Positions 34,844 through 46,800 of a stretch of 64,000 bases of DNA are shown one piece after another. The DNA is from Anisus vortex (taxonomy: Eukaryota; Mollusca; Gastropoda; Planorbidae). The stretch lies in contig OX421498.1 of NCBI GenBank assembly GCA_949126835.1, forward strand, positions 34,789,299-34,853,298, read 5' to 3'. The notes under the pieces were generated by a model, which saw only the letters and a program-made list of their open reading frames with translations, did no database searches and was not told where the DNA came from. Made by a program: the position numbers and the translations under genes. How positions within the stretch are numbered: position 1 is the stretch's first letter; each line of letters opens with the position of its first letter.

Positions 34844-35336
34844 GATGATGATGATGATGACGACATTTGTATAGCGCTGCCAACAAACATACTGTAAGCT
34901 CAGAGCGCATTTAACATAACAATTAAAGAACACAGGTACAATCTATAGGCCAAGAGATAAGAAAAACAACTAAATGATGATTCAAAACATTACAAACATA
35001 GAACAAATCAAACCACTAAAACAAAATAACCGACCTAACATATAAGTAAGACAGTGGGGCTCTAAAGCATGTTAACTGAGATAAATATTGAAATAATGAG
35101 TTTTAAGTTCCTCTTGAAGGAATCAATGGAGCTTGTTTGCTTGAGTTGAATGGGAAGAAGATTCCACACCTCAGGACCGGATACTGAGAAGGCTCTAATG
35201 CCAACGGTCATCAGAGAGAAACGGGGCTCTTCCAGAAGCGATGAGTTGGCAGAACGAAGTGTTCTTTGAGGGAGATATGGTGTTATTAGTTCCTTGAGAT
35301 AGGACGGAAACTCGTTATTAAAAATGCACTGATGGC
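34844..35336 (-). mobile_element. L2/CR1-type LINE 3' end
   Basis: The minus strand encodes LKELITPYLPQRTLRSANSS, then SVSGPEVWNLLPIQLKQTS and SIDSFKRNLKL, the typical C-terminal segment of L2/CR1-like RT proteins. A 3' tail follows with GGCAGCGCTATACAAATG and a (CAT)n end. AATAT flanks it on both sides (34839-34843, 35337-35341). Copy 1 has the uninterrupted site (GTTGAATATAAAGG near 1187), confirming an insertion. Only the last ~0.5 kb of the element was copied, as is usual for 5'-truncated LINEs. Confidence 0.85.
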
Positions 35337-36429
35337 AATATAAAGGAAATAAAATAATCCAATATAAAATTGAAAGAGTTGGGCTATTCCTACTTTTTTA
35401 AATATATGAAACAATGATAAAAATAAGAATACCAATTATGGCATCTACTTCACACAAACTAGATAAAAAGCAACGCCAAAACCCGATAAAAACGTATCTT
35501 TAGATTTTTATTTAAAGGACACGGCATAATAGGAAGATGCAGCACGTGCTCGGAAACAAAAACATTGGAATCATTACAACATGCCATAGTGACAGAACTC
35601 CAGAAATTGCATAACTCATGCTTAAGAAAATCCCTCTCCCTGTACAATTAGGCCTGTTCTAACTATGTTACATAGGAAACCCTGTGTCAATGACAAACTG
35701 TTGTGTTGTGTAGAACTGGTTTAACTGCACATGTCATCATGTATATCAAACTCATTTCTCCATCATCCAATTGAGAACGAACAGGAAGAAGAATAATACA
35801 GCCATGAAATATGTTTAGTGATATATTTTTTTTTTTGGTGTCGCAAAGAATTGAATTATCTTATATCTATTAACAACATAGTTTGAGTCTCTAGGTTTGA
35901 TTCTTACATATATTACAGTATGTTATAGACGATAATTCTGTTCAAGAAATTACACAGCTTCCTAAACAGCCTTGATCTGCATTTTTTATTTTCATGACCT
36001 TTTCGAGGTGACCTATTTTATGCCCAAATTACACAACAAAAGAAAATGAAATTATAGGCTACAAGTGTGTCCCCGCCAGCACATCTGCATATGAGACTGT
36101 GTTTAAGAATTATTATAGGCCTACTAATTCGTGTTTAAAATATATTTATAGATTACAAAAATGTAGAAAGAAAAAAATAAAAACACAAAAAATTATATCG
36201 GTTTTGTGTAGAAGTTTATTTCATTTATTTGGAAAACATCTCTAGTCTCAGAGAATGTTTTTTTTTTATAGGTTCTTGTTCTGAAAACTGACAAGTTGAT
36301 CTTTCAATGTAAACTATGCAATTGTCGGAAGTTCCTATTGGGTCTTAAATGCCATTTTTAGCTGAAATAAAAGAAACAAAAGAGTTCAGAATTATGTGTA
36401 ATTTCAAGAAGTCATGTAGTAGATGGAAT

Positions 36430-36466
<37 letters not shown>

Positions 36467-36640
36467 GGATTTACATCCATCGAGGCCCTATACTATTCAT
36501 TCTTTGAGACATACTTCCCTTCTTTCAAATACCCTAATACCAAGTGTTGATAATATTATAAAAACGTTAACTGATATAAAAGACACAAAAATAATCAAAG
36601 AAAAAATAAACTAACCCATAAAAATAAAGTTTTTATTTTA

Positions 36641-37143
36641 CTCCCTTTCTTTGCAAACTAAGTTTATATTTAATTTATATTTTGATAGATGAAATAAATA
36701 TAAGTGATATCATACCTTATGAATTTCCGCACTAAAATTTTGCGCATCCTTTTTTCCCCCTACTTTTGGTCCCGAAAAACCATAAAAGATAACTCGCTTT
36801 GTTTCGGCAACATTGTGTCGTTTTCATTCTATTTATTTCGTAAAAACTAACATATCAGAAAATTGTATCTACTTCCGTCTCTTCCGGTAGAGGCAGCCAT
36901 AATTTACGTGAAATATACTCTTCGATTCGCAAATTAGTCGAAGGAATTCGTGACTATTCCAAAAGCTATGATGCTGAAAATTTGATAGAATGTATTGTTA
37001 GTCGGGACAAGTCTGCTGCCCAAGTTTCAGCTCGATTGGACGACGGGAAGTGGTCGAAAAATCGATGCAAATTTTGCTAACAAACATCCAAGCAGATTAC
37101 AAGCAAGCAGACAGACAGACAATAAAAGTTAATAGAAATGCAG
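36641..37143. repeat. Single TIR unit of the satellite family
   Basis: It begins CTCCCTTTCTTTGCAAAC and ends in a decayed AATAGAAATGCAGTA. Internally it has GTGGTCGAAAAATCGATGC and a (GACA)n tail. It is preceded by a linker-like CCATAAAAATAAAGTTTTTAT. It interrupts cassette copy 4 at a site that is empty in copies 1 and 3. Confidence 0.8.
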
Positions 37144-37375
37144 TAAAAAGAAATAAATAAAAAAAGAAAATAAAAATTATAATTTGACATCATTAGAAGA
37201 TTTCGTAAATATATTAATAAATGTTGACTCCATCCTTTTTTTGGAAAAAAAACGAATGATTGACTATGATTTTCATAAAAGTCCACCCAGAATTTAGAGG
37301 ATCTAATCTTAAAGCCTTATTAGATTCTATGTAAAATCTTGTTAAAGTTATTTATAAGTCCACCCATTTACGTAC

Positions 37376-37687
37376 CGGAAATAGTTAAACGCACGCTGGT
37401 CTTTTTATCATAGCATCCGGTCACATGACTTGCTTTGCATATACACGTCTGACCGTTCATAGACTTGGAGCTGACGATGCCTGGAAGCAACGCAGTGGTG
37501 GCGCCGCCCACAGAGGTTGTCTTCCGAGACCCGCAGGTGAGCGTGACGCTCTGGACGCCCGGCATGCCACCTGGGACCCTACAGGAGACCTTGAGAGCTG
37601 TTCCAGCTATCATAGGGGCGCTGACAAGGTTGGTGCCGTTGTAGATTCTGTTGTTGATGGTTATCTCTGGAAAATTTCTGGGAGGTT
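37376..37687 (-). CDS. Ig gene exon 7: fourth Ig domain
   Basis: Acceptor TTACACAG, donor CCG|GTACGT, 312 nt, phase 1-1. It encodes an Ig domain with Cys36, 52, 82, 84 and 92; C36-C84 would be the canonical B-F disulfide, leaving 82 and 92 as a likely extra pair. Sequons include NGTN. This is the exon also found at 20492-20803 (intact) and 2600-2920 (broken). Confidence 0.75.
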
Positions 37688-37796
37688 CTGTGTAACAAAA
37701 GGTGAAAGATAAATATCAAGAAAAAAACTGTACACCTACTCATGAATGTTTTGACAAAAATCTAAGCGCAAAGCACATGACTATGTATCTATCTTC

Positions 37797-37884
<88 letters not shown>

Positions 37885-40800
37885 AGATCTATAGATCTAT
37901 CTATCTATATATCTATCTATCTATCTATCAAATCATCTATCTATCTCTTTCTTTCTAACTAACTAACTTACTAGTTATATATCTTTAAATCTATTATCTA
38001 ACTGTCTATCTATATATCTATATAGCCGGCTGGCCGTGTGGTTATCTCACCGGACTGTCAACCGAAAAGCCAGCTGACACGTAGCGGGCTCTATCCCCGC
38101 CACCGGCAGATCCCTGTCGCCCTACAGGAGTTTTGGGACTAGATGTTAATATAGAGTTGTTATCACGAGCGCTTTACCGGTAGCAGTGAAACCTCTCACA
38201 GATTAATAGTCTTCTAGAGCGCACTGAGCATGCTAAAATAGCACGATAGAAGCACTATATAAATGACCATTATTATTATTATTATAATTATATATCTACA
38301 TAAATATCTATTTATGTATGTATCTATCTATCTAGCCATCTATCTATATATCTATCTATCTAACTATATATATCTAACTATCTATATATCTAACTATCTA
38401 TCTTTATATTTTATTTTCTATGTATCTTTCGATCCATCTATTTATCTAACTATCTATCTATCCCTTTATATAACTATCTATCTATCCATTTATCTATCTA
38501 TCTATTTATCTATCTATCTATATATTTATCTGTCCATCTACTTACCTAACTAACAACCTATCTATCTATCTAACCATCTATTTCCCTTTTTCTCTTCTTC
38601 ATTCTCTCTAACTCTCTATCGCTCTCAGTGTGTTGTAACTATTTTGGAATTAAATGACATCTTATAACATTTTTTTCATTCTTTCAAGGAAGACAGCTGC
38701 ACCGGTGTTATGATAATTATACTATTGGTTATTGCATAGCACCCACCTCTGACTTGTATTGTTAAAGTTTGTCTCGGAGACGGCACGGACCGAGTGCAGC
38801 TGTTGGCCGGCCAGCAGAAAACGCTCAGGTCGCCCCCAGTCTCCACCTTGATAGTCTGGTTGTACCTGTAAATGCCTGCGTCCAGGTCACCTGCCCACCA
38901 GTTGTACACCGGGATGCTGTCGTTGACTCTGTAGTGGAACCAAGGTGAAGGGTACACGGCCGACTCTGGCACCTCACAAATCACCGTGACTTCGTTGGGT
39001 TTACCCTGGCACAGGTCAAAGGTTGAGCCGCCGCCCACTTTTCTCAGACTCATGGAGGTTGGGCCAACTGAAAAAAACAACAACACACACACACACAATG
39101 GTTATAGGAAATGGCAATGCAGTCAAAAATATTACAAACATGTTATAACATATAGCAGTATGACTTATTAAAACATAATAAAGTTGTTTACAACTTAATG
39201 TTGTAAGAATCAGTGAGTAATGTCACTTACTCGGGTACAGGACTTTAAAACTCTCGGATCTTTCTTTACCAAGGGCCGATTCCCAACAACAGTAGAATGT
39301 TTCATTTTTCACTAAATTAAGAGAGATACAAATAATTTAACATTATTTATTATATACAGTGTATATAGTCTATAGAATGCATTAGTATTGTATACAATAT
39401 ATAGGCTAACGATTTAGACTACCTTCTGTAATGTATATAATATGTATGTGCAATGTTTATGTCTGTATAATATATATTGATGATCTATTGTAACTTCTCA
39501 ACTGTATATAAAATATATAATCTGGGTCACATTCAGTATTGTAGCCTTTATAATATATTATATGATCTAGATTCAACGGTCGGCAACCTATTGCTAATAG
39601 TTTACCAAACTACGGTTTTTAATTCATCCAGCTTGCCAACAGTGCAACAGCCCGAAATCACCAACTTCAAATTTTGTAGACGAGACTTGAAAATGCCTTT
39701 TTGGAGAGTTTACGCGTGCTTCATAAAATTCCGTAGGTTGCCGACCTCCTGATCTTGGCTACTTCTGTATTATATATAGTGTTACGTCCACAATCCCCTT
39801 GTGGCCAGAGCTGTGTAGATCTTGCTGATAATTCTCGTTAGTCCTAGGGGAGACTTTAATTATTAGTATTTATGTTTCAGTATTACACGAACTCTTCTTA
39901 TAGTCCTGGGCACAAATTCAGTATTTGTATTCCAACATTTCCTTTCTTGTAAATTATGGTAGTAGATAAATCTTATAGTAATGTATACAACACAATAGGA
40001 TAGTAACTTGACAAAGAAGCTTCAGTGTAACTGTTGTTGGTAGTTTATTTCAGGTGGTATGTTCAATATATACAATATATCTATTATGTACAGTTAGAAT
40101 AAAATAGTGCAAACACAAACGTTCTCAAAAGAACATATTTTGAAACTCTCTGTCTTTCAGACAAAACAAATCATTAAATACTATCCGAGTGGTGCAAGGG
40201 ATAGACCCATTACCAGTAGGGGTGAAAATCATGGTATCATTACAAAACTCATAACAAAAACGATAGGAACTTCCCCTATTAAATAATGAGTCGTTCCCAG
40301 ACTCTGAGAATTTGAGATCAACACAGAATCCCAGCATTACCTAGAACCTTTCGTTTTCCTACTAAACGTCCTAATATTGTGTGTAGTAAGAAAAGAGAGA
40401 GAGAGGAGAATAAACATTGCGTGTTCCAATTCTTGGAAAAACAATATACATGACACGCCCCCACCCAATGAAAGAAATAATGTACCATAATTACCCAAGT
40501 AATACTCAACATGGTACATTTTTCGTACTTAACACTATCGTTTTAACAACCATCAATCAATGGAAGATTATAAGACAATTTAAGCAAACATGGCTCACTG
40601 GCACAACTAAATTATAAAAAGTGTCACTAACCAATGGTAATTGTGATTATAACGTGATGGACAAATATTTCCCCGTTAGTATTAATATTAACTAATGTCT
40701 CAACAAGTACAAATAATTCAAAAATATTCTAGTCATTCTTATTTTAACTATGTACAGTTGTGTGGATTTCCACCAAAATTTGCAAAAAGTCTTAATCTAT

Positions 40801-43800
40801 TTAAACAAATATAACATTGCTCAAACTCTGTCAATTTTCAACAGTTTACTTCTAATATACAAACCAAAAGATAAGTAATACGTAACTCGAATCAAACTAT
40901 AGGTTACTTCCCCTTTAAATTACAGTGTCAACTTGACATTAACAGGGTTCATACCTAGGATGATGATACTTCCCCTTTTCTCAAATATGAGGAGAAAATA
41001 CGCTCTAGTTACGATTACTACAGTAATCTCAATATTAAAATGTAATCCACTATTATGCGTTTTTGGCAAATTTGAAAGTTTAATATAAAAGATTATTCAG
41101 GGTTGAATGAGTGCCCACCTTTAGGTACCTTTGTTTCCCTCCATTCCCGGATATATGGAATATATAACAACCTATATACAACATAGTGAATATCCACTAG
41201 TTTTTCCCATTCTATTACCATGATATAACAATTTAGCAATAGATTTCCAATATTATCTATTAATTTATACCAATTAAGATTACATCTCTTTCTAAGATAA
41301 AAATTGTACATATTATTATTTAGTTCCATTCATTAACTAAAATAAAACAAGATAATAAATCAACTAGCTCAAAGTTTTCCCACTTAATTGCATGTGATGA
41401 CAATTACTTTTATCCATCCATATCAAGTAAATACGTGCATATTATATATTTATTGCATCATGCATCAACATTTAAATGGAATTTCTTTTCCATAATCAAA
41501 TGAATTTAAAATATATCAGAACATCAATATTATACATGATTATAAGAATTATTAATACTTTCAAAAGACTTGACTTCTGTATGATACAAGTATTCTATAG
41601 GTATTACATAATCAAAATTCAAACGAATGATAGGTTATCATGACACATTCTTAATGAATAAGTGAGATGATCTGAAAAAGAAGTATAGGGTTATTCAGTC
41701 AATCATGTAGCACCCGAGATAGAGTATCAGCTATGACCTTGTCTCTATCTTGTCGATGATACGGGGAATGGGATACCAGTCGGTCTCTGTCAAATTACTT
41801 AATTTCCCAAAGTCTCTATAAAACTGCAGTGTGTGGTCGGCTTTTGGTACCATCACACAGGGTGTAGACCATTTGCTATCACATTTTTCTCCTATGTCAT
41901 CTTCTAACATATACTTTACATTTATTTTAATATGCTCAGGTCTGATGGGGTCAAATGGATGCTGTTTAATAGACCTGGCACTATTGATTAACACTACATC
42001 GTGCTCTATGACATGTGTCCTACTGGGAACATTTGTAAACATTGACTTATTTTCATGTACCAGCTCAATAATCTTCTCCTTATCTTCTACCGGAAGATGT
42101 TCTAGCCTTGTATCTAAACTCTTAAGGGCATCTGTATTATTAAGTTTACTTTCTGCAAACTTATATTCTATCCTAGATAAATCCGTCGGGACTCTAGCTA
42201 ATGAAATCATGGGGACCTCCCGTGGTTTACTCTTTTCCCTGGAAACATAGGGCTTAAGTAAATTAATATGGCATACCCTCTGTTTTTGTCTCCGGTCAGG
42301 AGTCTTTATCAAATAATTGACCTCGCCAAGCTTTGACTCTATCTCATAGGGTCCACTAAACTTTGCACTTAAAGGCTGATTTTGCAAAGGTAGAAACACA
42401 AGAACTTTGTCACCTGGTGCAAAAGTTCTAGCTGTAGCTTTACGGTCATAGTTCTGTCTCATACGCTCCTGCATCTGTGGAAAATGAATCTTCACATGGT
42501 TAAAAGCATGATAAAGCCTATTTTTAAATTTATCTACATATGACAAAAGTCCAATCGGTTCACTGTCCGTTAGCCAAGTTTCATGTAGAAGTTTCAACGG
42601 ACCTCTGACTGAGTGTCCATACACAAGTTCGAATGGGCTAAACCCCAGGGATTCCTGAGTGGCCTCCCTTGCAGCGAACAGTACATAAGGCACACCCTTA
42701 TCCCAGTCTTTCTCGTTTTCATAACAGTACTTTTTAAGCATCGATTTTAATGTCTGATGAAACCTTTCCAGAGCTCCCTGGCTCTCAGGATGATAGGCAC
42801 TTGATAGCCTATGGCTTATCCCTAATTGTTCCATGACTTGTTTGAAAATGTTCGAAGTAAAGTTAGTCCCCTGGTCGGACTGTACTGTCTTCGGTAGGCC
42901 ATAACGTGTGAAGAAATTTGTCAGGGCGTCTACCACCTTCACTGTTGTTATGTTCCGCAACGGAATGGCTTCCGGGAAGCGAGTGGATGAACACATGACT
43001 GTGAGCAGGTATTGAAAACCGGCTTTTGTTTTCGGCAACGGGCCCACGCAATTAATGAGTATATGACTGAATGGTTCGTCGAACGCTGGTATCGGCTGGA
43101 GTGGAGCGACAGGAATTCGTTGGTTAGGACGTCCTACCATTTGGCATACGTGGCAAGTCTTGCAGTATTGTTCGACATCTCTTCTCAGTCCTGGCCAGTA
43201 GAAGTAAGGGAGGATACGGTGGTGCGTTTTTCGGACTCCCATGTGACCAGCGAAAGGAAGATCATGCGCCATACGCAGTATATCTTGACGATAGCACTTA
43301 GGTATTACAATCTGGTGAATACTGTCCCACTCGTTTGTACCTGAGTTGAGCGGTTTCGACTTTCTCATCAACACTTCATCTTTCATGTAGAAACATTCCG
43401 CCATTGCATCTGCAGTCTTTTCATCAACAGCTTTCATTCTGAGTTGCATTATTACTTCGTCATTCAATTGTTCTTTCACCAATTTCTGCTTTGGTGACAA
43501 AATGTTATCGTTCTCTGTTGCATCACCAGTTGTTAGTTCAGCGAAGAACGTAGCACTTAAATCGATGTCAGGTGTTTCTGTTATCACTGTTTCATTCGCA
43601 TGTGTGTCTTCAGAACAGACAAACACATCTTTCGTTGCACTACACGGCGTAGCAGGAGTCTTTACCGACTTCTTTTTCTGCATTGCTCTTGTCAGTGCAC
43701 ATGTTGGGCGTTCATTGGCAGGACGTAGGTTTTTGTCCTCCGCCATCTTTGTCTCCAACACTTTAACCATGGGCTCGACAGTGACTCTGCCGCCCATAAT

Positions 43801-46800
43801 GTCATTTCCTAATATCATGGAAACGCCTTTGACGGGTAGTGCGCGCCACACTCCCACTACGATGTTACCTGTAAAAATATCCGACTCGAGTTTTATTCTG
43901 TGCAGTGGAGCTTCCACAGCCTCCATGCTAGCACCTCTCAGCACAACAGACTCACCGGTACTGGTGGCATCTGTTAACGGCACACTGCCCTCCAGGATCA
44001 CGCTGACAGCAGAACCCGTGTCACGTAATATCTGTATTTTCTTCTTGCTGAGTACATCGACTTCTGTCGACACTGTCCCCTCGTAGACAAAGGGTCGAAA
44101 ATCGGATAGGTCGTCCTCTTCCGGGACTTCAGGAACCATCTGTTCCTCACGGCCTTCTGAAAGCATAATAGATTGAGTACAGCTATTCTCTTTTACCTTA
44201 GATAGACTGTTCTCAAAAACCCATCGACTCCACAACTATGGGCGATGCCGGCCGCATTTCTTTTGAGTTTCTTGACCCTGTGTTGCACACTTCTTCTGTC
44301 TGCTTGCTATCTTTCTGCACTCTGGCACAGTGTAGAATAGCACCTTGCTTCTTGGTAAGGATCCAACAATCTTTCTTCATGTGGCCCTCTTTCTTGCAAT
44401 TGAAACATACCACCTTTGCTTTATTTACATCTGTCTGCTTCCTGAAATGAACTAAGTTACTATTATTATTTACACCACTGTTCTTATTATTGTTTTCACT
44501 TGTCTCTTTTGGTTTACTAGCCTCCTTGGACTCTGGTTTGTGCACTTTGGGTTTGTCAGCATAATATGGCTTTATGCTGGCGTGAATTATGGCATAGTTA
44601 TCTGCCAATCTAGCAGCTTCATGCACATCTTCAACCCCTCGGTCTGAGATGTGGGTTTTAATATCCACTCGAATACAATCATTGAATTCCTCAAACAATA
44701 TTAGGTTCTTGAGTTTATCAAACTCACTTACATTCTGTGACCTTAGCCACTGTTCTAACATTTTCTCCTTTTGTCTCAAAAAGTCTACATGAGTTTGATC
44801 ATATGCCTTCTTTCTGTCTCTAAATAGCTTTCTATATTTTTCTGGTGTCAGGGAATAACTTTTTAGCACCCTATCTTTGATTACTTCATAGTCATTTATT
44901 TCCTCGGGTGTTAAACTCAACACTACGTCCAATGCTTTTCCTTTGTTGAGAGTTGACCTTAACAATAAAGCCATCTTATCATCAGGGAACTGATAATCTA
45001 CAGCTATCCTCTCAAAAAGCAAAAAGAAATCTTGAACACCTTCTTCTCTGAATATAGGCAAGTGTTGCTTCATTGCGCTAATATCCATACCATTGCTGTC
45101 CCTACGATGGTCAGGTCTGTTCATGCGTGCCATCTCTATCCTTTCTCTGCTTTCAATCCTAATTCTTTCATTTTCCCTTTCAATTTCAATCCTAATTCTT
45201 TCATTTTCCCTTTCAGTTTCTATCCTAATTCTTTCCAATTCTCTCCTTTCCATACTTTCTAATTCCATTCTCTTCATAGCTAATTGGAATTTTAGGTTTT
45301 CACTCAACCCTTCATCATCATTGTTTGATGATCTAGATGACATATTTCTTACCTCGTCTCCGTGGGCAATTACCTCGCCCCCACTGGGAGCTACATAACC
45401 TTCATTGATATCGTTCTGTCCCACTTCAACTACACTACCAGTGTTCATGGCATTCTGCCCGTTCAAACATGTCATAATTTCTTTGGTCAAACGATTACGA
45501 TTAGGTCTTGCCTGTCCTGCCTCAATCCCAAAGGACTCAGCTAATTCTTTTAGTTCAGCAAATGACATGGCATTAAGTTCCTCACTTGATATATTCGAAG
45601 CCATAGTATAGCGTTCGAAATATTTGTTATAGTAGAGTAGTATATATTGTTTAATAAAATATAAAGTTCCAACTTACGATTTGTCCAGAAATTTGCACAA
45701 TATAATATTAAACACTTCGTGGAATCTTCACACTTCCCAAGGAATAAAAACGCAAACCAGTTCTCTCCTCTTTTTTAAAAAGAATAGTTTCACAGTCCTG
45801 AAAACGAAACACAAATATGCCGCTCTCAGTACTACTAATGTCACAAAATATTTATAGGTCAGGAAAAAATATAACTCAAATTTTCCAGACGAGATCAACA
45901 AATTTTTTTTTTCAATCCTAGATCAAGAAAAGTAGAACTCAAATCTACCGAACGAGACTACCAAATCTTGTCAATCCTAGGTCAGGAAAAGTAGAACTCA
46001 AATATCCCGGACGAGCCCCCAAATTTTGTTACGTCCACAATCCCCTTGTGGCCAGAGCTGTGTAGATCTTGCTAATAATTCTCGTTAGTCCTAGGGGAGA
46101 CTTTAATTATTAGTATTTATGTTTCAGTATTACACGAACTCTTCTTATAGTCCTGGGCACAAATTCAGTATTTGTATTCCAACATTTCCTTTCTTGTAAA
46201 TTATGGTAGTAGATAAATCTTATAGTAATGTATACAACACAATAGGATAGTAACTTGACAAAGAAGCTTCAGTGTAACTGTTGTTGGTAGTTTATTTCAG
46301 GTGGTATGTTCAATATATACAATATATCTATTATGTACAGTTAGAATAAAATAGTGCAAACACAAACGTTCTCAAAAGAACATATTTTGAAACTCTCTGT
46401 CTTTCAGACAAAACAAATCATTAAATACTATCCGAGTGGTGCAAGGGATAGACCCATTACCAGTAGGGGTGAAAATCATGGTATCATTACAAAACTCATA
46501 ACAAAAACGATAGGAACTTCCCCTATTAAATAATGAGTCGTTCCCAGACTCTGAGAATTTGAGATCAACACAGAATCCCAGCATTACCTAGAACCTTTCG
46601 TTTTCCTACTAAACGTCCTAATATTGTGTGTAGTAAGAAAAGAGAGAGAGAGGAGAATAAACATTGCGTGTTCCAATTCTTGGAAAAACAATATACATGA
46701 CAATAGTATATAGTATATACTATTATTACATGATCTACGTAGTAGCGTAACTAGGGGGGGGAACGGCGGAAAGGGTTACCCGCTATGGGTGCCAAAGTTT

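Larger units (their letters stand above)
33952..37375. other. Shared flank between GPCR copy 4 and Ig exon 7
   Basis: Aligns with 373-2599 and 16366-20491. Private insertions are a LINE 3' end at 34844-35336 and a single TIR unit at 36641-37143. A ~30-base poly-A run lies at 36431-36461. No terminal exon (stop or membrane anchor) for the Ig gene was found here. Confidence 0.55.
39780..46702 (-). mobile_element. Ty3/gypsy LTR retrotransposon, Gmr1-like order, recent but defective
   Basis: Two 676-bp LTRs (39780-40455, 46027-46702) differ at about one base by eye. Target duplication ATAGT lies at 39775-39779 and 46703-46707. In sense orientation (minus) the LTRs run TG...CA. A primer-binding site, gag and pol follow, then about 1.3 kb of AT-rich non-coding sequence and a G-rich tract before the 3' LTR. 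The pol frame holds protease, then integrase, then only the start of RT, an order known from Gmr1-like Ty3 elements. RNase H and the RT catalytic core are absent. It sits in the intron that splits Ig domain 2 and has the same orientation as the host gene. Confidence 0.93.

Noticed and set aside
37702..38553. Ser/Tyr/Ile-rich frames
   Set aside because: They are translations of ATCT microsatellites.
40125..40337. 70-codon frame present identically in both LTRs (also 46372-46584)
   Set aside because: Identity is explained by LTR duplication. It has no domain and its position in an LTR makes coding unlikely.
41831..44086. Plus-strand frames antisense to pol
   Set aside because: They are shadows of the integrase/protease coding frame.
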